A stretch of DNA of 64,000 bases from Paractinoplanes toevensis. Its GTDB lineage: Bacteria > Actinomycetota > Actinomycetes > Mycobacteriales > Micromonosporaceae. Position numbers and translations under genes: made by a program. A model generated the notes under the pieces. That model was not told the origin of the DNA. It saw only the letters and a list, made by a program, of their open reading frames with translations, and made no database searches. Of the stretch, positions 9,563 through 16,940 are shown in pieces. The stretch is taken from positions 1 to 64,000 of the forward strand of contig NZ_BOQN01000088.1 of the NCBI RefSeq assembly GCF_018332695.1. Reading direction: 5' to 3'. Position 1 is the first letter of the stretch, and the number at the start of each line of letters is the position of its first letter.

Positions 9563-10366
9563 TCACGGGACGTCCGGCGCGATCACCGCGGCGGCCGGGA
9601 CGAGGTCGGGGTCGACTCCGGCGGCGATCGCCAGCTCGCGGGCGCGCGGGCCCTTGAGGAGCTTGGCCGCGGCGGCCGCCTCGGTCGGGCCGGTGCCGTA
9701 GGACGGGCACATCGCGGCGAGCGTGCAGGCGCCGCAGGCCGGCTTGCGGGCGTGGCAGACCCGCCGGCCGTGGAAGATCACCCGGTGCGACAGCATGGTC
9801 CAGTCGCGTTTCTCGATCAGCTCGGCGACCTGGAACTCGATCTTGACCGGGTCTTCCTCCTGCACCCAGCCGAAGCGGTTGGTCAGCCGGCGGAAGTGGG
9901 TATCGACGGTGATGCCGGGAACGTCGAACGCGTTGCCGAGGATCACGTTGGCCGTCTTGCGCCCGATGCCGGGCAGGGCGACCAGATCGTCGAGCTTGGC
10001 CGGCAGCACCCCGTCGTATTTCTCCACGAGGGCCTGACCCAGCTTGATCAGCGAGTCGGTCTTGGCCCGGAAGAAGCCGGTCGGACGGAGCAACTCCTCC
10101 ATCTCGGCGCGGTCGGCCGCGGCGTAATCGGCCGCCGTGAGATAGCGCTTGAAGAGCGTCGGGGTCACCAGGTTGACCCGCACGTCGGTGGTCTGCGCCG
10201 ACAGGATCGTGGCGACCGCCAGCTCCAGCGGGTTGGTGAAGTCGAGCTCGCAATGCGCATCGGGATGCGTCTCGGCCAGGACCTTGGCCATCTTGCGGGC
10301 GCGTCGCTTGCGCCCGATCGGCGTCTCGCCCGCGAATCGCTTGACCGACCGCCCCACCAGAGTCAC
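9563..10366 (-). CDS. nth: Endonuclease III (DNA glycosylase/AP lyase)
   Basis: Nth removes oxidised pyrimidines and cleaves abasic sites in base excision repair. In the 267-aa sequence the helix-hairpin-helix reads LPGIGRKTAN with catalytic Lys137, the catalytic Asp155 is in VDTHFRR, and the iron-sulfur cluster ligands Cys204, 211, 214 and 220 follow the C-X6-C-X2-C-X5-C pattern. A C-terminal tail of about 45 residues after the cluster is longer than in E. coli. The start GTG 10366 has a TACTCT element 6 bases upstream, so the mRNA is probably leaderless. It corresponds to Rv3674c in the same order as in mycobacteria. Confidence 0.95.
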   Translation of the reverse strand: MTLVGRSVKRFAGETPIGRKRRARKMAKVLAETHPDAHCELDFTNPLELAVATILSAQTTDVRVNLVTPTLFKRYLTAADYAAADRAEMEELLRPTGFFRAKTDSLIKLGQALVEKYDGVLPAKLDDLVALPGIGRKTANVILGNAFDVPGITVDTHFRRLTNRFGWVQEEDPVKIEFQVAELIEKRDWTMLSHRVIFHGRRVCHARKPACGACTLAAMCPSYGTGPTEAAAAAKLLKGPRARELAIAAGVDPDLVPAAAVIAPDVP

Positions 10367-10372
10367 CGGTAA

Positions 10373-10378
10373 AGAGTA
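10373..10378 (-). promoter_or_regulatory. Predicted -10 element of nth (leaderless)
   Basis: TACTCT on the minus strand is 6 bases before the nth GTG. There is no ribosome site in between, which fits a leaderless mRNA. Confidence 0.5.
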
Positions 10379-10402
10379 CGTCGTGGGTACGACAGGTTTT
10401 CG

Positions 10403-11587
10403 CTACGCCGGCGGCCGGATCGAACCGTCCTTGCCGATCTCCGCCGCGGTGTCACCGAAGTCCTCCTCGCTGAGCTGCGACACCAGCTTGCGGCCCATCT
10501 CCTGGGAGGTGTCCCGGGTCGGGAGGCCGACAGAGCTCATGTACGTCGAAAGGAACTGCCCACCGGCGTACGTCCCGTCGGCGGTGAGCGCGACCCGCAG
10601 GATGCCGCCGTACTTCAGCACGCCCGAGCTGGACAGCGTCTTCCCGCCGCCGGCGAAGTTGCCGAGGCTGTAGGCGATCAGCTTGCCCTGGTAGAACTCC
10701 ATGCCGCGGAGCACGTGCGGGCTGTGCCCGACGACCAGGTCGGCCCCGGCGTCGACGACCGCGTGGCTGAACTTGATCGGGTCGCCCCGGTTCTCGCCGT
10801 GGAAGATCTCGCTGCCCGGTTTCACGTGCTGCATGCCGGCCCCCTCGGCACCCATGTGCACCTGCACGACGACCAGATCGGCCTGCTCCTTGGCCTGCTT
10901 GATCACGGCCCGCGAGTGGCCGAGATCGTTGAGGTTGTTGGCCCCGGCGTACCCGGAGAAGCCGACCACCGCGACCTTGATCCCGTTGACCTCCACGACG
11001 GTGATCTCGTCCTGGTTGCCGGTGTACTTGATGCCGGCGTCGTCGAGCGCGGCGCGGGTGTTGCGCGCGCCGGCCGGGCCGAAGTCCTTGGTGTGGTTGT
11101 TCGCCAGGTTCATCAGCTGGAACCCGGCGTCCTTCAGATGCGCGGAGTAGGACGGCGGCGACCGGAAGGCGAAGCAGTTGGGCGTGGGCGGCGAGCCGCA
11201 CTTGGACGAGCCGGTGTCCTCGGTGAGCGGCTGTTCGAGGTTGCCCATCACGAGGTCGGACTTCAGGCCCTCTTTCACCGAGTCGAAGAAGCCGTCACCG
11301 TCGTCGGGCGGCATCTTGCTCGGCGCGTTACTCATCATGATGTCGCCGGTGGCGGACAGCGTGATCGTTTTGACCGGAGCCGATTCCGTTTTGGCCGGTT
11401 TTGCGGAAGTCGCGGGGTTTGTCGAAGCGGCCGACGGCGGCAGCCATTGCGCTTTCGGCGTCGTCCCTCTATTCGCAAATGCGACACTTCCGGCACCAAT
11501 CCCGGCCAGCGCTGCCAGGACAATGGTGATAGTAAGGACAGGGCGTCCAAAAAGACCTGGGCGGGGCGGGGAGGGCTGGGAATTCAT
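10403..11587 (-). CDS. CapA/PgsA-like metallophosphatase family membrane protein
   Basis: The family is named after CapA/YwtB of poly-gamma-glutamate capsule synthesis and adopts a calcineurin-like phosphoesterase fold. The 394-aa protein has one N-terminal membrane anchor (about residues 16-36), a Ser/Ala/Lys linker, and the metal-site motifs SATGDIMMS, NLANNHTKDFG and GHSPHVLRG. Start ATG 11587 is chosen because it places the membrane segment at the N-terminus with a short basic lead; the frame is open 15 codons further. No other capsule genes are near, so a role in poly-gamma-glutamate is not supported; a cell-surface phosphoesterase is the safer description. It interrupts the nth-crp order seen in mycobacteria. 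Confidence 0.85.
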   Translation of the reverse strand: MNSQPSPPRPGLFGRPVLTITIVLAALAGIGAGSVAFANRGTTPKAQWLPPSAASTNPATSAKPAKTESAPVKTITLSATGDIMMSNAPSKMPPDDGDGFFDSVKEGLKSDLVMGNLEQPLTEDTGSSKCGSPPTPNCFAFRSPPSYSAHLKDAGFQLMNLANNHTKDFGPAGARNTRAALDDAGIKYTGNQDEITVVEVNGIKVAVVGFSGYAGANNLNDLGHSRAVIKQAKEQADLVVVQVHMGAEGAGMQHVKPGSEIFHGENRGDPIKFSHAVVDAGADLVVGHSPHVLRGMEFYQGKLIAYSLGNFAGGGKTLSSSGVLKYGGILRVALTADGTYAGGQFLSTYMSSVGLPTRDTSQEMGRKLVSQLSEEDFGDTAAEIGKDGSIRPPA

Positions 11588-11793
11588 CGACGGCGACGAT
11601 ACCTTCAGGTGGCAACGCGGACGACCCGACAAAAGGCCCGTCGTCGCTCACCGAGAGCGCCGAAAAATACGGCCCGTCACGGTCGGATTAGTTACCCTGC
11701 GGTATCTGGATCAAGGGGTGCCTGCCCGATTCCCGCCCGCGTGCGCCTAGACTGATCGAGCGCAGGCGTTGCGCGTGTTCGGAGGTGCGGCAG

Positions 11794-12471
11794 ATGGATG
11801 AGGTGCTGGCGCGGAGCGGGATCTTCCAGGGCGTGGACCCGGAAGCCGCCGAGGCGCTCGCCAAGGAGATGGACACGGTCGAGGTCCGCAAGGGCGACGT
11901 CCTGTTCAACGAGGGCGAGGCCGGTGACAGCCTGTACATCGTGCTGTCCGGCAAGATCAAGCTGGGCCGCCGTGCCGCGGACGGCCGGCAGAACCTGGTT
12001 TCGATCATGGGCCCGTCCGACATGGTCGGCGAGCTCTCGCTGTTCGACCCGGGCCCGCGCACGGCCACCGCGACCGCGGTGACCGATGCCCGGCTGGCCC
12101 GGCTGAAGAAGACGTCGCTGCGTCCGTGGCTGAACAACCGGCCGGAGATCGCCGAGCAGCTCCTGCGCGTGCTCGCTCGCCGACTGCGTCGCACCAACGA
12201 CGCCCTGGCCGACCTGATCTTCACCGACGTGCCCGGCCGGGTGGCGAAAAACCTGCTGCAGATGGCAGGCCGCTTCGGCACCCGCGACGGCGGTGTGTTG
12301 CGCGTCACTCACGACCTCACCCAGGAAGAGCTGGCCCAGCTGGTCGGCGCCTCGCGTGAGACGGTCAACAAGGCGCTCGCCGACTTCGCGTCCCGCGCCT
12401 GGCTGCGGCTGGACGGCAAGAGCGTGATCATCCTCGATCCCGAGCGCCTGGCTCGCCGCGCTCGAGTCTGA
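11794..12471 (+). CDS. crp: Crp/Fnr-family cAMP-responsive transcription regulator
   Basis: At 225 aa it matches the mycobacterial Crp (Rv3676) closely over the full length: the cyclic-nucleotide pocket (GELSLFDPGPRTATA, with the Glu and Arg that contact cAMP), the long dimer helix, and the winged helix with the recognition segment GASRETVNKAL. ATG 11794 is preferred over the in-frame GTG 11785 because GGAGG (11781-11785) is spaced 8 bases before it and the protein then begins MDEVLARSGIF as in the mycobacterial protein. A perfect terminator follows. A class III adenylyl cyclase is encoded 4.5 kb downstream on the other strand, so the signal source may be local. Confidence 0.95.
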   Translation: MDEVLARSGIFQGVDPEAAEALAKEMDTVEVRKGDVLFNEGEAGDSLYIVLSGKIKLGRRAADGRQNLVSIMGPSDMVGELSLFDPGPRTATATAVTDARLARLKKTSLRPWLNNRPEIAEQLLRVLARRLRRTNDALADLIFTDVPGRVAKNLLQMAGRFGTRDGGVLRVTHDLTQEELAQLVGASRETVNKALADFASRAWLRLDGKSVIILDPERLARRARV

Positions 12472-12481
12472 TCATTAAAGC

Positions 12482-12514
12482 GGGTTTGCCGGGCCTTCCC
12501 GGCAAACCCCTTTA
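12482..12514 (+). terminator. Intrinsic terminator of crp
   Basis: A perfect 12-bp stem (12482-12493 with 12498-12509) and CCTT loop begins 10 bp after the crp stop and is followed by CTTTATTA. Confidence 0.85.
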
Positions 12515-12663
12515 TTACGCCTAAAAAGGGTACAAAGCCGCCGCAATCCCATCCGTGTCGCACCCGCTTGGCCACTCGTTACGGAGGTGGTCGAGAGGCA
12601 CCGGCGAACACGAGAGGGCGCGGCTTTGAACACAGGGGGCGTACAGCGCTGCGGGGTCCCGTC

Positions 12664-13983
12664 GTGACCGTGCTCGACACGGCGATCGACCCGCGCACCC
12701 CCGCCTACCTGGAGAGCCGCGGCGTCGCCCTGGAACGACTCGGCAAGCTCGAGGCGGCGCTCGACGAGGCGCGGGCCGGCGGCGGCGAGAAGGCCGTAAC
12801 CCGGCACCACGCCCGCGGCAAGCTGCTGCCCCGGGAGCGCGTCGAGATGCTGCTCGACCGGGACAGCCCCTTCCTCGAGCTCTCCCCGGTAGCGGCCTGG
12901 GGCACCGAGTTCGCGGTCGGCGCCGGCGTGGTCACCGGGATCGGCGTGGTCGAGGGCGTCGAGTGCCTGATCATCGCGACCGACCCCACCCTGGCGCGCA
13001 ACGCCGTCGACCCGTACCCGGTCGAGAAGATCCGCCGGGCCGCCCGGATCGCCGCGGCCAACCGCCTGCCCCTGATCAACCTGGTCGAGTCGGCCGCCGA
13101 GGCCGCCCCGGGCGGGCCGCCGCCCGGCGGTGGCCTGGCCCGCGACCTGGGCCGGCTCTCCGCCGACCGGGTGCCCACGTTCTGCGTGGTGTTCGGGCCG
13201 ATCAACGGCGAGGCCGCCTACCTGCCCGAGCTCTCCGATTACACAATCATGGTGCGCGGGCACGCCAAGATGCTCACCATCCAGCCCCAGCCGGCGGTCA
13301 ACGGCAGCGGGCCCACGCCGGCCCCGATCGACCAGTTGGCCGACGACGAGCGGGACGGCCTGCGCCTGGCCCGCCAGTGCGTTCGCCGGCTCAACTGGCG
13401 CAAGCGCGGCCCGCTGCCGCGCACCTTTCCGCCCGCACCACCCAAGTACGACCCCGAGGACCTGCTCTCGGTCGCCGGTGCGGAGAAGAAGGCCGACCTG
13501 GACCCGCGCGAGATCCTCGCCCGGGTGCTCGACGGCAGCGACTTCGACGAGTTCAAGCCGGCCCTGGGCACCGCGCTGGTGGCCGGCTGGGGCGAGCTGC
13601 ACGGTTACCCGGTCGGCGTGCTGGCCGGCACCGGCGCACCGCACTCCCCGGCCGAGACCCAGAAGGCCGTGCACTTCATCCAGCTCGCCAACGCCACCGA
13701 CACCACGCTGGTGTTCCTCACCGCCCAGTTCGGCCCGGCCGAGATCGAGGCGCTGGCCTACTCCACAGTGCCGCACCTCGCGCTCGACACCGGCCGGGCC
13801 GGCGACCCCCGATTCGTATTCAGCTGGCCGGCCGACGAGCCGGCCGGGGGTGATGACGACGGTGTCATCGACCCCCGCGACACCCGTACCGTCCTCGGTC
13901 TTTGCCTGTCCGCCGTGCACAGCGCGGTCGTCGAGGGTGCCGGGCACGTCGGAGTGTTCCGATCCGGAAAGGTTGACCAGTGA
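12664..13983 (+). CDS. Diverged acyl-CoA carboxylase carboxyltransferase (beta) subunit-like protein
   Basis: This 439-aa protein is a clear relative of the propionyl/methylcrotonyl-CoA carboxylase beta subunit: it keeps the N-terminal RHHARGKLLPRERVEMLLD and the C-terminal IDPRDTRTVLG. It is about 80-90 residues shorter than usual. The first oxyanion-hole motif, normally GGAY, reads GEAAY. In the C-terminal half the block around FMVG and the Gly-rich GAxYGAG motif are missing, and about 60 residues between FSWP and GVIDPRDT are reduced to a short acidic linker. The frame is intact and codon use looks native, so it is not an obvious pseudogene. Start GTG 12664; its TGA overlaps the GTG of the biotin carboxylase-like gene. 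Catalysis of carboxyl transfer is doubtful. Confidence 0.85.
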   Translation: MTVLDTAIDPRTPAYLESRGVALERLGKLEAALDEARAGGGEKAVTRHHARGKLLPRERVEMLLDRDSPFLELSPVAAWGTEFAVGAGVVTGIGVVEGVECLIIATDPTLARNAVDPYPVEKIRRAARIAAANRLPLINLVESAAEAAPGGPPPGGGLARDLGRLSADRVPTFCVVFGPINGEAAYLPELSDYTIMVRGHAKMLTIQPQPAVNGSGPTPAPIDQLADDERDGLRLARQCVRRLNWRKRGPLPRTFPPAPPKYDPEDLLSVAGAEKKADLDPREILARVLDGSDFDEFKPALGTALVAGWGELHGYPVGVLAGTGAPHSPAETQKAVHFIQLANATDTTLVFLTAQFGPAEIEALAYSTVPHLALDTGRAGDPRFVFSWPADEPAGGDDDGVIDPRDTRTVLGLCLSAVHSAVVEGAGHVGVFRSGKVDQ

Positions 13984-15986
13984 TCCGACGTCTCTTGGTG
14001 GCAGACCGTGGGGAGATCGCCCGCCGGGTATTCGCCACGTGCCGCCTGGTCGGCATCGAGACGGTCGCCGTCTACTCCGACGCCGATTCCGACGCGCCGC
14101 ACGTCGGCGAGGCGGACTACGCGGTCCGACTGGACGGCGGCACCCCCGCCGCCGCGTACCTGCGCGGCGACCTGATCATCACGGCCGCCCAGCGGACCGG
14201 TGCGAACGCCATCCACCCGGGTAACGGCCTGCTGGCCGAGGATCCCGACTTCGCGGCCGCGGTCGTCGACGCCGGGATGATCTGGGTGGGCGCGCCGGCC
14301 AAGACGCTCGCCACCCTGCGCAGCAAGAGCGAGACCAAGATCATCGTGGCCGATGCCCGGGTTCCGGTGCTGCCGACCTTCACCGACCCGGCGAAGGTGC
14401 CCGACTTCCCGGTGCTGATCAAGCCGGACGCCGGCATCGGCGGGGCCGGGATGCGGGTGGTCCGGGACGCCACCACGCTGGCCGAGGCGATCGCCTCGAC
14501 GCGACGCGAGGCCGGCTGCGACGTCTACTGCGAGCCGTACGTCGAGGATGTCCGGCACATCGAGATCCCGATCCTGGCCGACGAGCACGGCTCGGTGGTG
14601 CCGTTCGGCGAGCGGGAATGCTCGGTGCAGCGCCGCTACCAGCAGATCATCGAGGAGACCCCGTCCCCCGCGGTCGATCCGGGGCTGCGCGAGGAGCTGT
14701 GCCGGGCGGCGATCGTCGCGGTCCGGGCGATCGGGTACGTGGGCGCCGGCGCCGTCGAGTTCCTGCTCGACTCCGAGGGCGACTTCTGGTTCCTCGAGCT
14801 CACCCCGACGCTGCAGGCCGAGCACGCGGTCACCGAGTGCGTCTCCGGCTACGACCTGGTCCGGCTGCAACTGCTGGTCGCCGAGGGCGGGGTGCTGCCG
14901 ATGCCGGGGCCGCCGCCGATTCGCGGACACGCCATCGAGGTGCGCATCTGCGCCGAGGACCCGGCGTACGCCTGGCTGCCGGCCTCCGGCACCCTGCACC
15001 GCTTCGCCGTGCCCGACGTGGCCGGCACGTTCCGTCCGCTCCCCCAGCCCGGTCTGCGCCTGGACGCCGGGGTCGAGGACGGCTCGGTGGTCGGCGTGCA
15101 CCCCGATCCGACGCTGGCCAAGCTGATCGCCTGGGCGCCGACCCGGCAGGAGGCGGCCCGGATGCTGGCCTCCGCGCTGACCCGCACCCAGCTGCACGGC
15201 GTGGCCACCAACCGGGACCTGCTGGTGCGGGTGCTGCGGCACCACTCGTTCCGCGCCGGCGATCTGGACACCAACTTCCTGGACCGGCGGCCCGAGGTGT
15301 TCGCGCCGCTGTTGTCGGCGGTCGACGCCGTACGCATCTCGTGTCTGGCCGCCGCCCTGGCCGGCGCGGCCGGACGGCGCGCGGCGGCCGCCGTGCTCGG
15401 GTCTCTTCCGTCCGGCTGGCGCAACGTGCCGTCCGGCTCGCAGACCTCGGTGTACGAGGGCCCGGCCGGCCCGGTCGAGGTGGGCTATCGAATGAACCGG
15501 CACGGCGAGCTGGCCGGCTGGTGGGTGCGGGCCGTCGACCCCGAGGAGCTCGACCTGGCCGGCCTCGGTCAGGCGCCGGTGGTCGACGATCACCCGCGGA
15601 CCGTGGTGGTGGAGGCGGACAACGAGCGGGTGGTGCTGGACGTCAACGGCATCCGGCTGACCTTCAACGTGCACCGGGTCGGCGTGGTGTCGTACGTGGA
15701 CAGCCCGGAGGGCTCGGTCGCGCTGCGCGAGCTGTCCCGCTTCCCGCTGCCGGCCCCGGAGGCGGCCGAGGGTTCGCTGATCGCCCCGCTGCCGGGCGCG
15801 GTCCGCCGGGTGCTGGTGGTGCCCGGTCAGCGGGTGCGGGCCGGCGAGCTGCTGCTCACCCTGGAGGCGATGAAGCTGGAACACCCGGTGCATGCGCCGA
15901 GTGCGGGCGTGGTGGCCTCGCTGCCGGTGCATCCGGGTGCCGAGGTGGACACCGGGGAGCTGCTAGCGGTTCTCGATCCCGAATAG
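13980..15986 (+). CDS. Diverged biotin carboxylase-BCCP (acyl-CoA carboxylase alpha) protein
   Basis: The 668-aa protein has an ATP-grasp biotin carboxylase domain (residues 1-440) and a C-terminal biotinyl domain with the attachment motif EAMKLEH (Lys632). Several active-site positions differ from the family: ERECSVQRRYQQ has Gln222 where E. coli AccC has Lys238, and LELTPTLQAEH has Thr275 and Thr277 where AccC has Asn290 and Arg292, the latter a bicarbonate contact. The Gly-rich loop reads AGIGGAGM instead of GGGGGRGM. The metal-binding Glu273, the general-base region Glu281 and the Arg of GLRLDAG are kept. It overlaps the beta-like gene by 4 bases (GTGA). Biotinylation is expected; normal carboxylation is uncertain. 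Confidence 0.88.
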   Translation: MIRRLLVADRGEIARRVFATCRLVGIETVAVYSDADSDAPHVGEADYAVRLDGGTPAAAYLRGDLIITAAQRTGANAIHPGNGLLAEDPDFAAAVVDAGMIWVGAPAKTLATLRSKSETKIIVADARVPVLPTFTDPAKVPDFPVLIKPDAGIGGAGMRVVRDATTLAEAIASTRREAGCDVYCEPYVEDVRHIEIPILADEHGSVVPFGERECSVQRRYQQIIEETPSPAVDPGLREELCRAAIVAVRAIGYVGAGAVEFLLDSEGDFWFLELTPTLQAEHAVTECVSGYDLVRLQLLVAEGGVLPMPGPPPIRGHAIEVRICAEDPAYAWLPASGTLHRFAVPDVAGTFRPLPQPGLRLDAGVEDGSVVGVHPDPTLAKLIAWAPTRQEAARMLASALTRTQLHGVATNRDLLVRVLRHHSFRAGDLDTNFLDRRPEVFAPLLSAVDAVRISCLAAALAGAAGRRAAAAVLGSLPSGWRNVPSGSQTSVYEGPAGPVEVGYRMNRHGELAGWWVRAVDPEELDLAGLGQAPVVDDHPRTVVVEADNERVVLDVNGIRLTFNVHRVGVVSYVDSPEGSVALRELSRFPLPAPEAAEGSLIAPLPGAVRRVLVVPGQRVRAGELLLTLEAMKLEHPVHAPSAGVVASLPVHPGAEVDTGELLAVLDPE

Positions 15987-16919
15987 GCCGAGCAACCACC
16001 GCTTCTTCGGCTGCTTGCGCTGGTGGCGCACGGTGGGCGTGTCGTCGCTCGCGCCGTAGCGCGGCGGCGGCACCTGCGGGCGGGCCGAGCCGCCGTCCAG
16101 GTCGACCTTGGTGAGCAGATCGCACAGCTGCTCGGCGGTGGGCCGGGAGGCCGGGTCGTTGTCCATGCCGTAGCGCAGCACCTGGGTCAGCTCCGGCGGC
16201 ACGCCCGGCAGGTCGGGGATGGGCCGGTGGAAGAGGTCCATCAGGGTGATCAGGCTGGGGCTGCGGTCGGTGTCCCAGCGCGGCGGGGCGCCGCGCATCA
16301 CCGCGTAGAGCGTGGCGCACAGGGCGTAGACGTCGACCGCGCCGGACGGGGCGTCGTGCCGGAACGACTCGGGCGGAGCGTACGCCGGGGTGAGCACCTC
16401 GAGGTTGACCGACGAGTCGCGCATCTCGCCCAGCACGGCCAGGCCGAAGTCGGCGAGGACGGCCGAGTTGAAGTGCGAGTAGAGAATGTTGGCCGGTTTC
16501 ACGTCGCGGTGCAGCACGCCGTTGGCGTGCGAGTGCACCAGCGCATCGGCGATCTTCATGCCGAGGTCGCGGGCCTCGGTCGCGCCCAGCGGGGAGACGC
16601 GCATCCGGTCGAGGTACGACCCGTCGCACAGCTCCATGATCAGGTAGGGGTGCTGGTCGACGGTCACGCCGACGTCGAACAGGTCGACCACGTGCGGATG
16701 CGACGACATCTTGCCGGCTGCCCGGGCCTCGCGCAGGAAGCGAGCCTGGTCCCGATTGCTCTCCAGGCGCCGGTTCTCCATCTTGATGGCGACCTCGCGG
16801 CCGACCGAGTCCTGAGTGGCGCGGTAGACCGTCGCGTGCCCACCACGCGCCATAACCGACAAACCAGACATCCCTGGTACGTAAGGGGTCGGCACCGGTC
16901 CTGGCGGGGTTCCCGTCAT
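15963..16919 (-). CDS. Soluble eukaryotic-type serine/threonine protein kinase
   Basis: The 318-aa kinase shows the ATP-binding Lys46 (VAIK), catalytic loop HRDVKPANIL (Asp139, Lys141), DFG (Asp157) and the APPES segment. The HRD arginine predicts control by activation-loop phosphorylation, and Thr/Ser residues lie between DFG and APPES. There is no membrane helix and no PASTA or other sensor; the C-terminus is a basic tail with KKRWLLGLFG. It has its own -10 element 7 bases before ATG 16919, within the 21-bp gap after the cyclase gene. Its 3' end overlaps that of the biotin carboxylase-like gene by 24 bp. Substrates are unknown; Crp, the cyclase and the carboxylase pair are the nearest candidates. 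Confidence 0.92.
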   Translation of the reverse strand: MTGTPPGPVPTPYVPGMSGLSVMARGGHATVYRATQDSVGREVAIKMENRRLESNRDQARFLREARAAGKMSSHPHVVDLFDVGVTVDQHPYLIMELCDGSYLDRMRVSPLGATEARDLGMKIADALVHSHANGVLHRDVKPANILYSHFNSAVLADFGLAVLGEMRDSSVNLEVLTPAYAPPESFRHDAPSGAVDVYALCATLYAVMRGAPPRWDTDRSPSLITLMDLFHRPIPDLPGVPPELTQVLRYGMDNDPASRPTAEQLCDLLTKVDLDGGSARPQVPPPRYGASDDTPTVRHQRKQPKKRWLLGLFGIENR

Positions 16920-16926
16920 GCCACAG

Positions 16927-16932
16927 AACTTA
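16927..16932 (-). promoter_or_regulatory. Predicted -10 element of the kinase gene (leaderless)
   Basis: TAAGTT on the minus strand is 7 bases before ATG 16919, just downstream of the cyclase stop codon, so the kinase can be expressed apart from the cyclase operon. Confidence 0.5.
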
Positions 16933-16940
16933 CGCGCTCA

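Noticed and set aside
13758..15932. A 724-codon minus-strand frame opposite the carboxylase pair
   Set aside because: The plus-strand genes have clear family motifs; this frame is His/Arg/Gln-rich without motifs.
12664..15986. Carboxylase pair as pseudogenes
   Set aside because: Both frames are intact over 439 and 668 codons, keep a 4-base coupling overlap and an intact biotinylation motif; losses are in-frame and motif-specific.
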